Positions 1-14,200 of a stretch of DNA of 64,000 nt are shown here, piece after piece. A model generated the notes under the pieces. The model did no database searches. It had not been told where the DNA came from and was given only the letters and a program-made list of their open reading frames with translations. This DNA comes from Rhexocercosporidium sp. MPI-PUGE-AT-0058 (Eukaryota; Ascomycota; Leotiomycetes; Helotiales): assembly GCA_020746875.1 (NCBI GenBank), contig JAGTJL010000010.1, forward strand, positions 2,170,001-2,234,000, given 5' to 3'. The translations under genes were made by a program, and so were the position numbers. Within the stretch, counting starts at the first letter, position 1. Each line of letters opens with the position of its first letter.

Positions 1-599
1 CGTATATAAGATAATTTATAAGCTCTTAAGTATTATTTATAATAGAATAATTCTTTTAATAAATTAAATACAAGCGGCCTTATCTTATATCCTTATAAGC
101 TTAAATAGACTTAACCTCGAATTCTTCTTATTTTTATACTTGAATTGCCTCCGATTTAGCTTCGATTCTTTTTCGTCTTTATTACGGTTTTAAAAGTAAT
201 ATATAAAAAGTATTATAAATATAATAAGTTAGGGGCAGTTCGAGTTAATATACTTAATTATAATTATAAATAATTCTCTTAACTTTAAAAGGCTTTAAAA
301 ATTTATTAATAAGCTTCCGAAAAGGTCTTAGCTATCGGAGGTACTTCGTAGTTAATAAAACTATATCTCCGACTTAAAACTTAGTCTTTTTGTATTTAAT
401 ATCGTAAAACTTCTTATAGAATTCGAAAGTAATTTAAAGCTTTTTTATAAGTACTTTTCTTTCTTATTATAAAAGTCTTACTCTTTTAATTATAATAAGT
501 GCCTTTCTTTTTTAAACGTCGTCCTCGACGTTTAAATTAAGCTCCGAGTTAAACTTATATAATATTCGAAAAGGTATCGAATTAATAAATATATATACC

Positions 600-3500
600 G
601 AATTATTATATATAAATTCCGCTAAAGCTAGCTTAAAAGCTTAATTATCTTAGCGGTAATTATAATATATTCTTAAATAGAATTTTAAGATTTAGTTTTG
701 TCGTTCGGTTTGCTTATTAATTTATAAATAAAATACGGTATTAAGTCGGCGTCGAACTTAAAAGTAAAATATTATTAAAGACTAGAACTTACTTATAAAA
801 ATAAAGCCTTTATTAATAATAATACTCTTAAGGCATTTAAAGTCCTTATATACGTATTATATAAAAAGCTCGGCTAGCTCGAGTGTAATAATCGTTTTCG
901 TTACGGGGATATACTGAATTAATTTTGTAAATCGATCGACGATTATAAGAATAAAATTGTATACTCGACTTATTCTTTTACTCGGCGGTAAGTTTATAAT
1001 AAAATTTATAATTATCTTTTTTTAAGGTTTTAAAGGAATAAGGAATAAGGCTAATTCGCCGTAAAGTCGGTGCTTTTTTAGTTTCTTTTTTTAATATTTT
1101 ACGTAAGTGCTTATATATTTCTTAACGTTTATACGTAATCCTTATTAAAAGTATTTCTTTGAAAGCAATTCAAAGGTTTTTCGGAATTTAAAGTATTTTA
1201 TTACGATATTATCGTAATTAATATTTAAGATTTTACTTTAAAGTGACTTCTTAAGTAATATATAAGTCTTATTATAATATTGTAATAGTTTATTTTCGTA
1301 TATCTTTTAATATCCTTCGGACTTAGCTCGACGTCCCTTTAGAATCGATTCGTACGTCTTATTTATTATAAAAGGATTTACTTTTTATAAATTAAAGATT
1401 ATACTTTAAATTAATTCTAAAAGTTCGCTACTTATTATTTCGGTTTATAATAATATAATTACTATTCGCCGTAGTATATACTGTTTATAATTAATAATAT
1501 TAGTAATAGACTCGTCGGAAGCCCCTCGTGCCTCCTTCGATTGCTCTCCGCTGCCTTATAAATCCTTTATAAACGATTCTTAATCTGGCTTTAATAACTT
1601 ATTAATACGAGGTTGTTTAAGCTTAACTTTAAAAATGCTATTAATAAAGGCCTTTTCTTTTATAATATTATAATTAAGCGTAGCTTTTAATATAACGTCA
1701 GTAATTGCTTTTCTTTTTCGTCTTCACCTCGACTAAGTTCTAAGTCTTTAAGGTCAAGTCTTCACAAAGGCCTATTAATAGGATTTATAATCCTAGTCTA
1801 ATATTTAATAATAAAATCGAATTCAGCTAGTTTATCGGCTTACCTCGCTTGCCGTCCGATAAGCCTTCGTTTCGTTATAAAGTATTTAAAATTATAATAA
1901 TTTATTTAGACCGTAATAATATCGAAAGCGCCTCAGAGGTATTAACTCTATTACTTAAAAGCATATATTATTACTATTAGTTCTTTATTATAAACTTTAT
2001 ACCGTTACTTAATAGAAAAGAGCTTCTTCGAGTAGAATATAATAAAATGCCATCGAGCCTTTATACCGCTGCCGAATAATTAAAATAAGATTTTACTAAT
2101 AGCGAATTTCTGTTGGAAATCATGTGATCCAAGAATCACGTGAATATGGAATGCTCTAGAAGCATTGATTTGTAAAGGCATGGAAAGCTCTAGAAGCTCT
2201 CACTCATGTATATAAACCAACCTATTCTCACTCTGCCTTTAGAAGAGTGAGGCATGCAAATAGTCAAAATGTGACAATTTCGAAGTATTTGTTTCTATCC
2301 GAATCTTTAATTAAGAATCGAAGTAATAAAGGATCGGAGCTTAAAAGAATCTCTTCTTTAAGATTAAGAACGCCGTAATAGCTGCGCAAGAGAATCGAAA
2401 TAGCTTTGTTTTCTTTTTACTTTATATTTCTTTTAATAAATTAATAATAAATTAAATAACTTTTATATAATTATAAATAAAACGGTAATAAAAGTTAATA
2501 AACCTTAAGAATACTTATATATTTTACTACGACTTAAATAAAAGCTACTTTTGAATGCTCTCGACTCGGGAGGGGTTTATTCGGATGCTTATTAAGCTTA
2601 TTATAAACCTTAAAAACTCTATAATATTAGTATCGAATGTGTATTTCTTAAGATTAACGTAAAGTTTATAAGTGCGAAGCCTTTTAAGGACCTTTTAAAT
2701 AGCTTCCGTATAGTTTTCGATGCTCTTAAAGAAAATAAAAATATTATTTAAGTAAATTATATAAGTAACGTTTATTAACTTAATTAAAGCTTAATTAATA
2801 TAAGCTTGAAATATCGCTGGAGCATTTAAGAGTCCAAAAGGAAGCATATAATACTTAAAATATCCGTATCAGGTCCGAAATGCCGTCTTTTATTCGTCGC
2901 CTTGCTTAATTCGGAGTCGGTAATACGCATCTTTTAGGTTTAATTTTATAAATATTTTAACGCGTTTTAATTAATCGAAGGTTTTATTAATTAAAGATAA
3001 AAGAGTCCGATTCTTTATTATAATAATATTAAGTCCTTTATAATCGATATATAATCGCAGTCTTCCGCCTTTTTTAGGTATAAACAGAATAAGCGCTTTT
3101 ATAAGGCTAGTAAATCTTTAGATTTAACTTTTCTTTAAACTCGCTTTAAGGTATTCTCGGAGTATTATTAGCTTTAATTCGGAGAGTAAGTAAATAAGTC
3201 CTTATAATAGTTTCTTGCCAAGTTCGAGGTCGATTCGATGTTCTATTAAATAATATTTAAGTAACGTTTTAATACTTGTTTCGCTAAAGATCTTTTAATA
3301 GTCGATATATTTCGGAAGTAATTCGGTACCTTTAATAGTCTTAGCGTTAAGTACGACGTAATATACTTAATCTTTTCGAGTTTTCTTCGTAAACTTTTTA
3401 ATAAAAATAACGTTAATTTAATTTTTTTTAAAAGAAAACCGCTAGGTCTTCGATCGAAAGCTAATAATAAGGTTAATTTCTTTAAGTTAAGGAAATCTTA

Positions 3501-4300
3501 AAATAAAAATAACTCTTAAAATCTCGAAGTTATAAGTAATATACGACTATTAATGTCTTTTCGTAATGCTTTTATTATTAATAATATATAATTATAAGAA
3601 ATAAGTTTTATAAGTAATGACTTCTTTTTCTTTAATTATAGTTAAATTAATTTAATTAATTATAAGCTTTTATTCGCATTCGATTATAAGCGCCTGAGAA
3701 ATATAATTGCCTTTAGCACCGCTGTCGAGAAGTACTCGTTCGATCCATACTTTTCCGTCTTAAGTTCGAATTTCTACCGGTATTATAATCTTTTACTGTT
3801 TCTCTTTTTCGCTCGATCTTATTAGCAGTAAAGAGATTAAAATCGAGCTAATCCGTTTTCCGTCCGTCGTAGCTTTATATAATTTAAAAAAATATATCTT
3901 TTCTTTTAATAATTATAATACGTAACTTTTAGGCATTTTATTATTAAATAGCTTAGCTTTTTACAGCAATAGCATTTTTTATTATTTAATTCTTCTACTC
4001 CTGATTTAATATCGATAAAAGTCCGATTCGTATTATTAAACTCGTCTTGCCTTCGGTCTAAGTTCGAAAAAGAAATATAAAATAATTTGTTATTATAAGG
4101 ATAATCGTTATCCTTTTTCGGAGCTTTATCGGTATCTTTCCGGGGTTTATTTTAATTAATTACTTTATTAGTATTTTTAATACGACAAGTTAGAAATATT
4201 AGCTCTCCGTGAGTTTTAATAATTCCAGTAGTGCTAAGTTTAGTGATTTTTTTTTAACTCAAGCTTTAATTTAGCGTAAAAAATCCGTCGTCTTATTATA
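600..4300 (-). pseudogene. Gypsy pol (RT, RNase H, integrase) remnant
   Basis: Translating the minus strand gives recognisable Ty3/Gypsy pol with many stops. The RT region contains a degenerate form of the DYRGLN motif near 3040, PFGLLNAPAIFQ at 2803-2847 and the YLDD box changed to YLNN at about 2745. Integrase core similarity runs from 935 down to about 750, where the expected second Asp reads Asn (NKG). The frame is closed by TAA/TAG at former CAA/CAG/TGG positions, so no functional polyprotein can be made. Limits are approximate because no continuous frame survives. Confidence 0.8.
2111..2276. repeat. 166-bp solo LTR with 5-bp target duplication
   Basis: Starts TGTTGGAAAT and ends AAAATGTGACA, flanked on both sides by atttc (2106-2110 and 2277-2281). 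A second copy of identical length lies at 42596-42761 and differs at four positions, all transitions. No internal retrotransposon sequence is attached. It retains normal CpA/TpG although the Gypsy sequence around it is heavily RIPed. Confidence 0.9.
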
Positions 4301-5250
4301 TTATCTTTAATTTTTAATTATTACTTTAAACTATTAAAGAAAGATACGAAATCATTTACTGACTTATTTTCGCGTTATTAAGCGTTTTTATACCGATTAA
4401 ACACCGCGAGCTCTCGATTTCCAGGGTTTATAATTAAGTTTAATATCTATTACTTAAACCCTTCTTAAGTAAGTGAGTTTATCCCGGCCTTCGATTCGAA
4501 CCCGGTTTACTTCCGTTTTACTTTTTATTAAAAGTAAAAACGCATTTATTAATCTTATTTTTATTTATAATATATATTATTTTTTTATTTTAACGAAACC
4601 TTTACTTAATACTTTAAATAAAAGACTAAGCCTTTTCAGCGCTCTTGCCCTTATATATTAAGAGCTCTTATATCTTTAGGATTCGTTAATACAATATTAG
4701 GCGCATATCGAAGTCATCTCGAGGAAGTCTCGTAAGTTCGTCACGATAGCAGTCCTCGGCCGTATTTACGCGTCGACGCTTTTCTTTATTTATATATTCT
4801 TTACTTTTCTTTTCTTCTTATTTTCTTTATAATATATCCGCTAATTTCTCTTTTTAAATCCTCTCGCTCTCGTACTACCTCCTTTAGCTCTTCGATTCGG
4901 TTCTAAACTGCCTTCTTTTCCTTCTTTTTTTTAATTTATATTTAAATCTTTAAAATTCGTCGTCGCTTAGCCTTAATAGCTACTTCGGCATCCGAGCCTT
5001 TTTTATTGTTATCCGTGAAATCCTCTAAACTTTTATTAAAGCGCTAGAACTGTTCGCTGCGCGTAAGTAAATTATTTTTAAGGTTATTTCGAAGGGTGTT
5101 CGATAATTAATTAATAAAATAAAGTAAAGGTAATTATAGTATCTTTTTTGCCGCTAAAGCTGTCTTCTTCTTATTTCTAGCTATTATAATTATTTCGTGA
5201 AAGCTTTAAATAAGTAACGAACTATTTTCGTATAAATAAAGAGATTAAAA

Positions 5251-5452
5251 TATAAAGTTTAAATAATAAGGAATTATTATTCGAAACGTTTAAAGTATAT
5301 TAATTATAATTTAAACTAATCTCTAGCTTTTTAAATCCTTTTTACTCCCCTTCGAAGTAAATAAACAAAGATATTAACACGTGATCTGTGCTAAGCCTGC
5401 AAACCTTCCGTAGAACTCCCGACCCTCCTTATACTAGATTCTACTCCTGACA
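5251..5452 (-). repeat. 5' LTR of the Gypsy element
   Basis: A 202-bp block homologous over its whole length to the solo LTR at 34037-34238. The start is TATAAAG where the other copy has TGTAAGG, and the end is CTCCTGACA in both. The inner half (5251-5370) is strongly RIPed while the outer 80-90 bp, containing CACGTGATCTGTG, is nearly unchanged. It lies at the upstream edge of the minus-strand pol, so it is the 5' LTR. Flanking pentamers (taaaa, taaac) are not informative because the 3' LTR is missing. Confidence 0.8.
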
Positions 5453-5783
5453 TAAACTAACTTGACTAAATTAACTTGACTTTCTTAGTAAATCCACGCT
5501 AGTAGGTTATATAAGGAAATAAACTAATTACACTGAAGTTGGTTTTCCGATAAAGGATAAGAATATAGTATTCGAATCCTTAGGTTATTCTTTATAATAT
5601 AGATTTTTAAAAGTATACTAGCTTAACGTTTATTTTTTACGATTTTTTCATGAGGTGCTGTGAGTGGGTATGCCTAAAGAGCTATCGTGTGTATGTATCA
5701 AATTAAGAGAGTTGGAACCCGGCATTATTGGCCTAGTGGTATGCTTTTGCGTTTTAGCTTCATAGCTATTTCTGGTGCCAAGG
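5453..5783. other. Host flank between Gypsy and hAT-1, with a tRNA/SINE-like fragment
   Basis: This 331-bp stretch has no credible reading frame. Bases 5640-5783 have ordinary composition. A perfect RNA polymerase III A box (TGGCCTAGTGG, 5729-5739) occurs 53 bp before the hAT-1 insertion point. Across the insertion, the restored target would read GGCTCGAT at the expected B-box place. The predicted acceptor stem does not pair, so I do not call a tRNA gene; a tRNA-derived SINE remnant is the better guess. Confidence 0.35.
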
Positions 5784-6020
5784 CAGGGTGGGGAGAAAAA
5801 ATTAAGTTACTTAAATAAAAATTAAGTTACTTTAATTAAATTAAGTTACTTTAATTAAATTAAATTAAATTTTGAATAACAACTTAACTTCATTAAATTA
5901 AAATAACTTAAAAGTTACTTAATTTTTTACTTAACTTTTTACTTAAATTCTTACTTAAATTCTTACTTATTTTTTTCAATTCTGTATTTGTTTATTATAA
6001 CAAACTCAATTAACTTATAC

Positions 6021-6211
6021 TATATCGCGCCCTAGCGCAGTCTACTAGTCATGTATATACTCTCGTAAGCACTCACGTATATATATACTCGAGTCACAAT
6101 CCTCTCTTACAAAAGTAACGCTCACTTTAATATATCTTTTTAAACCCTTACTCTTTACGTTAATTATAAAGCTCTTAAATTATTAAAAGCCTACTCCACA
6201 TTTATATAATA
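6021..6211 (+). repeat. Copia-A 5' LTR
   Basis: 191 bp, starting TATATCGCGCC (the partner LTR has TGTATCGCGCC) and ending TTATATAATA (partner: TGTACGACA). It is the same length as the copy at 22549-22739, and the differences I compared are transitions. Confidence 0.85.
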
Positions 6212-9200
6212 ATTAAGAGCTACATTTATCTTTATAAGCTACTTTTAGTATATATAGATTTCGAGCTTAAATTAAGCTTATTCAACTTTAACTTTACGAT
6301 CTTCATTTCCTTTCCTCACGCTTAAACCTTAATGCTCCTCTTAGCGCGATCATCGAGATATTATCGCACGACAGTCCTAGTAATCTTAACGTAAATATTA
6401 TATACTTAAAGTTTAAAGACTTCCTGTTATAAATGTATTATTTAACTCTTAACGCTTAAATACTCGAATTCTAGCCTTTTATTAACTTAAATACTTTAAA
6501 TATAAAAACACTAGCTAAAATTATTAATAAAAATCCACGAACCGCCGAGTAAATCGCTTAATAAAAGAATAATCTCGCTAAATTAAATCATATAATAAAA
6601 ATAAACAAGTATAATAAATAATTTTAAAAATAGGCGCTCGATCGTCACGTAATAATTACGTCTTCCTTAAACTAAATAATTACAAGCTTTAACGCTTTTA
6701 TTGCCCCTCTTTTTACTCGACCGCACGAGCTTATTAAGATAACCGTAGAATTTTATTAAAAGGAAGCCGAGGCTAAAGTTAAAGCGTATATTATAAAATG
6801 CATAATATAATAATTACGAATTACGGTATACCTTAAGCTTTATAAATAAATTAAGAAAACTATAAGACGCTAATTCTTTAGTATAGCCGCTATACAGCTC
6901 GTCGCTAAAAAAAGAGCTAATATTTAAGCACTAATTCGCACGCTTAAGACAGTCTTATATTAAACGAATATAATAATTTAAACGACAACCTGCCAAGATT
7001 ACTTATAATCTTTAAATATAAAAAACGTCTAAAACCTAAAGGTTTAAATTATATAATATTAAAAGTTAATTTATAAAAAGAACTTATATTATGTACCGAA
7101 AGTACTCGGCACTTTTAATATTAACCTTTTCCTAATTATAACTAATAACTTTAACAGCTTATAAGCTTAAAATTACTTTCTTAAGACTAAAAAAGCCGAC
7201 AAGCTTAAGATACCTCTTAAATACTTATTAAAACAACTCAAACAATTGTTTTATTTTAATTATGTCGATCGCTAGTATTTATAGCTTATCGATAGAAAAT
7301 CAATGCATAATCATTTCTTTACTCTTAATTTACGCTTTAATAATAATAAAACACCCGACTTAAAAGCTTTTAATTTATATAATAAAAGATTAAATCAATT
7401 TAAAATAAAAAGAAAACCTATAAAAAAGGCATGTCCATACTTAAAAAATAAAACTTATTATTAATCTCTTTTAAATTATATTTATCTTTAAATAATAATT
7501 TATAAAAAAGTGTTTACTAAATATTAAAATAAAATAACTTATTTAAACTTAAAAATAAATAATTAATATTATAATAAGATTCGATAGCGGTTTACTACGC
7601 TATAATAAAAAGCTCTCTATAAGTAAATAAACTTAAATAAGCCTTTTCTTTAATTAATAAAAGATTTCTTAGCGAAACTAAACAAATAAGAATTTAATAA
7701 ATTAAATAAAGGGAAGTTTACTTTTCCTAAAAACCTATTAAATAAAAGAAGAATAAGCGGGACTTACGCGCACTTAGTGCTCTTACTTAATTTAATTAAG
7801 CATTTAATTATAAGTATATATTCTCTTTAAAATTCATTTTATCCTTTATTAAATTCTACTTTATTAAATAATTATAAAGCGACTAATTTAGTTAACAATC
7901 GTTTAATGTTATTAAAAGAATCTTTTATAAAATCCACTCTTAAGGATTTAATTAAGTATAAGAGCTTTTAATTGCCTATTATTAAGCGCGGAACTCAAGT
8001 CATAAAAGGAGTGCTTAAAGGTCCAAATAGTAAATCATTTAATCTCACGCTTTACGACGTTATAATTATAAAAAACTTCTATATTAATATCATTTCTAAA
8101 GCTCGTCTTTATAAAACTAGTCTTTAGTTTTATAATATAAACTACTCTTTAAAATAGAACGAAAAAGGCTTACTAATTAATAAATATTATATAATACGAC
8201 AGCTAAAGCGTAAATAAAACCTCGTTTTCTTTAAATATAAGCTATATTTAATTTATTCTTTAAGCACTTATAATATACTCTTAAGCGCTATAAGAACTAT
8301 AATATTTTCAACGCTTTTTAAAAAAGTAAATAAGCCGTATAAACTATTTAAAAATTATAAACACCTTAAAATAGACTCGAAGCGTATTTAATATTTACGA
8401 GCAAGCCATTTAGGCCCGAATGCTTTAAGGAAATTAATAAGCACGGCAAGAAATGTTAAGATTATTAAAATAATAAAGAAGATTAAGGATAAATAATATA
8501 CTTTAACTCATATTACTTAAGTAATCTTTAAACGTCTACCGAAAAGAAAATCCCCTAAACTATTTTAAAGAATCACTTAAAATCTATTTAATTATTTAAA
8601 ATACTAAAGTAATTACTCTTAACTCTTTGTGTTTAAATACAAGTACAACAACTTACTTATTAATTATATATTATAAATAAAAGAGTATAATAAAGTATTT
8701 CAATATATTAAGAGCTTTAAAGCTTAAATTCAAAAGCAGTTTAGACTTTTAATATATAAATTCAAGCATAATTAAGAAAAAGCAGTTATTATAATTCGAG
8801 GATTTACGAAATATAAAAAATAGGCTGATGAGCTCGGAATTGACCTCGAGCTCTTACTAACGGCAACTCATAAGTCAAATAATAAAGCCAAAAGAGCTAG
8901 TCAAAAAGCAATCAATAAAGGCATTAAAATGAGACTATTAATCAATCTCCCCTTGAATTTGAGCATTAAATGTACACTCGTAGGGATCTATCTATATAAC
9001 AGAAGCCTAAGGCAATTAAATGACTAGCTGTCACTTATTAAAGTCAATAATAAGTAATTTTAAAACTATTTTCGGTAATATAACCTAGCGCTTATTATAA
9101 GACTTATTATAAATTTTAAATTAAATTAAAATAAAATTTATATATATAACTATAAAGCGTACTTATTAATAATAAAAAGAGCTAAAGAATAAAATAAGAA

Positions 9201-10666
9201 AGCGTTCAAAATAATTACGCGTGCGCATATTAAATATCTTATAAGTTTTCACGCTTTTAATATTTATAGGATTTAAATGCCACGTCTCGACAAAATATTT
9301 ATCACGCGTAATGTGCGCTTTAACGAAAATAGCTTTTATATTACTTTAAGTAAAAAAGCAAAAATTATAATTTAAAAAGCCTAGTCTATTTGCGATTTCA
9401 TTAAAGAGGATGAGTCTATTATAAACTAAATTAAAATTATTAAGAATATTACTAAAAATATAATTATTAAAGAAAATAATACGAATCTCTTAAATAAAGA
9501 CTTATCTTAATTATATATTAAACGAATTTAAAGATTAATTAAAAGCTCTAAGAATTAAAACTCAAGGGTAAAAAAGTATATTAATAGCCTAAGTATAATA
9601 AATAAACTTTTAATTCTAGAATATATTCTTATTTTAAAAAGCCCTCTTAAATAAAATAAAGAATTAAAAAAAAGTGCGTTAAATTAAAAGTCTATTTTAA
9701 GTATAAAACAGGACTTAAAAGCATTCGACTCGCGTAAGAGCATATAACTTATTAATTAAGATTCGAACGTATTATAAAATTAAGCGCGAGATCCGCCTCA
9801 ATTATCACGCATCGAGATTTAAATACCGTCGAGACTTCGATCACAAAAGAAATCTTCGATAATAATTTTAATACCGTATTCCTAAATTAAAGCATAAAGT
9901 ACTCGGATAATAAAAGCAAAATAAGCAAAAGTAATACGTTCTTAAACTATAGTAAAAAAAACTCAATTAAAATTAAATACACCCACTAAAAGCTCGGCAA
10001 AAATAAAAAAGCTAATTAAAAATAAAAGAAAAAGAAAAAAACTATAAAAGAATTAAAATAATAAAGTATTTATAATACTTATAATTATTCTTAAATAAAC
10101 ACGCCTTAATAAAGGCAATCCTAAGCTCGAGAGTAAGCCTAATCTCGGAGGTAATTAAATCCTCGATTAATATAGTGATTTTCGGTCCGAAATCGATTAA
10201 ATACTTTAAAGGCTTATATTTAATTAATATATGTCACTAGAAGAGTAAGATGATCTTCGAGATTTAACGAAGACTATATATTATATAATTATAATAATAA
10301 TATAATCGAGCCGCCAATTATTAAAAGAAAAGATCTTACTTTTAAAAATTAAAGTCTAAAATCTTTTATTTAAACTAAAATAATAAAGCGATCTTAAGAA
10401 TTACTTAATAAAAGAATAGTTTAAAGAAGATGCGAGCTTAGAAATAAAAACAATAAATAAATAAGGTTATTAAACCTCAAAAGTGTTTAATTTAAATATT
10501 ATATTAACGCTTATCCTACTTATATGAGTCTTTAAGTATAAGCCAGATTTAAAGGGATACATTTTAAAATATAAATCCCGAATTGTTATACGAGGTAATT
10601 TCTAAAGTAAATTAATAATCGTCTTCACATACGCTAACACGCTCTTAATTAAATCCTTTTAAATCG

Positions 10667-10850
10667 TGTCGTATAGACACGGGCAGCTGCTCTCTTGGCA
10701 CTGCATATGACCTAATTAGGTTCTGCTACTGTAAACCGCCTTCAAGAAAATAACTATTTTCTTTTAATTTTTAAAGCTTTTAAAAACACAATTAATCACT
10801 TTAATTTAATTATAACTGCTTATAGTGCTTTAATTCACTTTTATACCATA
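10667..10850 (+). repeat. Copia-B1 5' LTR
   Basis: 184 bp starting TGTCGTATAG and ending TATACCATA. It matches the 3' LTR at 18451-18634 and the LTRs of B2 and B3. Confidence 0.9.
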
Positions 10851-11279
10851 ATTATAAGCCCCGTTAACAAAGCTATTAAGTTAGTATTCTTCCCTTTATA
10901 CGCTATTAATTTAAATAAAGCCTATAAGGCAAGTTTATAAGTAAAGAGCATTTATTATACGTTATAAAATTTTCCACCTTATTATAAAGTGTAATTTACA
11001 TCGCTGTTTTCTATTAACTCTTTAATTTTATTTTAAATGAATATAAAAGCCGAGCAACTAGACTTAATACCTCTTTAATCCTTTCTCTCTTATCGAATAC
11101 TTAAAGTTTACAAAAGCAACTCATTTATTATAATAGACTTAACTTTAACTTCTTCTTTAAACAATCGAACCCCTCTTAATTACGATAAGCGCACTTAAAC
11201 TCTTTAGTATTAAGCGTTTAAATCCTTTTATATCTTTTATAAGATATAAAATTTAATAAACCCTACGTTATTAGTTGTT

Positions 11280-14200
11280 CTTAACCTTCTCGACGCCGAA
11301 CCGAAACCCTTATTACTAGATAATTTAAAAATATAATAAAATAAAGAAGTTATTAAGTACAACTTCTAGGCTTAGGCGAAGTAAGACGAAGATATTCGCG
11401 ACTTTATAAAAAAAGGCCTTAAGCCAAGCGCATTACCACCGGCAAAGGCTATAATTAAGAATATGGCTTTAACATATATTACTCTTATAAGAGAATATAT
11501 AAGGAAGCTTATATAATAAACGGAAAAGGCTCGAGCTTATAAGACAACTTATAAATAAATTTAAGAAACAATTAATCTCTCTATTTATTAAGGAGTAGTT
11601 AAGGAATGCGAGAACGAGTAAGCTTATATAAAAAAGAAGTAATTAACCGAGATAATAAACGGAGACTTTTAATTAAAGTCATAGACTTTTTAATTATTTT
11701 TTTAAATCCTTAAAAGAAATTACGCCCCTTTGAAAACAAGTGTTCGCACGCTAGCATAATTTACTTATAAAAAGAAGCTTATTATTATTAAGGCAAGGCA
11801 AGTTAATCTTAAGAAGTGGCTTTAAGAATGGAGAGCGGCCTATTAAAATGCTCTTTTATACGACTTATTAGACGTTAAAGGACCGCTAGTAGTACTTAAC
11901 TTTATTAAGGCGGTATAAGAGAAGCTCGCACCGGAATAGGCGCGCGAACGGTACTCTAAATTATTAAAAAATAATACTCTTAAAATAATAAACTAGTATT
12001 TTTTATTTAATTATATTAATTAATTATTTACTTTTAATAAGGAATCACTTATAGCCTTTAAATAACAAAAGATAATAGGCTTATATATTACTTTTAAAAA
12101 AAAATTAAATACTCTTACAACTCCGTCGGTTTAATAAAACTAGTCGCCAAACACGCGAGTAAATACCTGCCTATATAAGTATCGCTTTTACCGTTATAAG
12201 GCTATTAATTATTATAAACTTCGGTATTACTACGACGGCTCGACGGCTCGCAACCTTAAAAACTTATTATTAATAGAGGAAATTAAAAAGACTCGACTCC
12301 GATTAAAGAGCGACTTCCTTGATCTCCGCCGAGAAATTGTCAAACTTAATAAGAATATATTATTAATAGCGTAACTAGCTTCCGGACCGCCTTTCGGTAA
12401 TTCCTTTTTTACTTAAGCATTAGCAATTCTTATAACTTTAAAGCTAATTGCTTTAATAAAAGCAAAATACTTTAAAAACGTTTAAGCTTGCCTTATAAGC
12501 CTTAAACTTCTCGACGAAGCTTTTGCTACTATAAGGGTATACGCTATTATAAATATAAATTATTATCCACTCGTAGAGAGCACTTTACTCAATAACGGAG
12601 CTATTACTTATTTAATAAATTCAAAAACTCTTTTTGTCTTCGGAAGTTTTATTAAATTTATTACGGACGACAGCGTTAAGGCCGGAACGTCAAGCTTAAT
12701 AATTAAAGGCCGCGGTACTTAAGTCTTTAAAAGTGTTCTCTACGGCCTTAACGGACTGAATATAGGCGATTTAACTCTCTCAAACGTTACTATTATTAAA
12801 GGCTTTAATGTTAATATTATTTCAAAAGCTCGCCTTTTATAAATAAGAGTTTAATATAATAATTTAAATTATACTTTATATACGAAAATAATTAAAAACA
12901 GTTTAATTTTAAAGTAATTATAACGATAGTTTAACTTAACTTTCTTTAAATATAAGCCTTTTAATTACTTTTTAGTTTCTTTAATTACTCGCCGCATTTT
13001 GATTCGCTTAAATTATAACTTTTTAATGTTTTTAACGCTAGAGAAGAGCATTTGCTAAGGCTTTTAATTAAGTAAATAATATTTAAAGCCACGAGTCGAC
13101 GAAGCTTATTTATGACATTTACGCGTAAGTCACTTAGGAAAGGAAGCCTTAAAAAACCTAATAAAAAATGCGCGCAACGTCGAGATTTAAGGTTTAACTC
13201 GGTTAAAATGCGAATACTATATAATAGCTATAGTACAATAAGTAATAAGTCGTCGTTAATTAAAGAAAGTAATTACTCGTCCTTTTTACCGCATTTCTTA
13301 GGATTTATTTAATTTTTTAATAGAATTTAACGAAAATAACTAGCTTTTATTAATTAAAGACAAATATAATAAGAAATTCTACAAGCGGCTTTTGAAAACT
13401 AAAGGGTTAATCGCTGTCTTAAATGCTCTTAAACCGTTTAAGGCGTGGACGAGACGCCAATTCGGGCTCTCGGTTTGTAAAATACGCTAAGATAATAATA
13501 CCTTAGTTATAAAAATTAATAAATTAATTAAATATAAAAAGTAATATAAGGAGAGTAGTATTAATATTAAATCTACTCTTTTATATATATATTAACCTAA
13601 TGGAGGAGCTGAGCGCGTAGGTAAAGAAATAATTAATAAATCGATTAAGATGTGCCTTTTCGCTAATTTACTTTGGACGCTTTAAACGGAATTAATAATA
13701 GTAGTAATTGTTTTTTATAATATAAGTTTATTTACTCGTAAAAGCTTTAAGAGTCCGAACGAAGTATTTTAAGCCTAGTTTAGGCAGTATTTTCGGTATT
13801 ACGACCTTAAGCTCACGCTAAAGCTGACAATTAATTTACGGCCTAATTAAAACAACTTATATGCGTACGGCTGTAAAGGCTACCTTATAATTAAAGACCG
13901 AGAAGCTCTCCGCCAAAAGAGAGCTTTTAAAGTTAACTCGTAAACGCACTTTAATTACTTAATTAAATACGTCTTATTTAATATTTATAAAATCTAAGTG
14001 CCTTAATTATAATATATAATAATGACTCAGAATATTACTTTTAACGAAACCTTCTTTTATTTAAGCTTTTTAAATATAAAGAAAGCGGTCGGCCAGCCGC
14101 GCTTAATATTAAAAGATCTTACGGAAATGTTAAAAAAAGAAGAAAGAGATTAAGACGCTGGTTTTATTATAATTAACCGACTAAGCGCACTTAACACACT

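Larger units (their letters stand above)
1..5452 (-). mobile_element. Ty3/Gypsy LTR retrotransposon, RIP-degraded, 3' part beyond the left edge
   Basis: The minus strand reads as a decayed Gypsy element starting at its 5' LTR (5251-5452) and running off the window. In transcription order I see a gag zone (about 4300-5250), a CCHC-like knuckle near 3985, reverse transcriptase around 2650-3150, an RNase H zone, then integrase around 600-1400. The class rests on the RT stretch PFGLLNAPAIFQ (2803-2847), the catalytic box degraded to YLNNIFIFF (2729-2765), and the integrase stretch DRFTKLIQYIPVTKT (about 890-935). Changes such as D to N and Q to stop are G-to-A or C-to-T, as expected from RIP. A 166-bp solo LTR (2111-2276) interrupts it. 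The 3' LTR is not in the window. Confidence 0.88.

Noticed and set aside
5729..5739. Functional tRNA gene at the A box
   Set aside because: Split by hAT-1, the B box is imperfect, and the predicted acceptor stem does not pair even after rejoining.
13112..13312. 66-codon plus-strand frame in Copia-B1
   Set aside because: Out of frame with the gag-pre-integrase motif that covers the same bases; a shadow of decayed pol.
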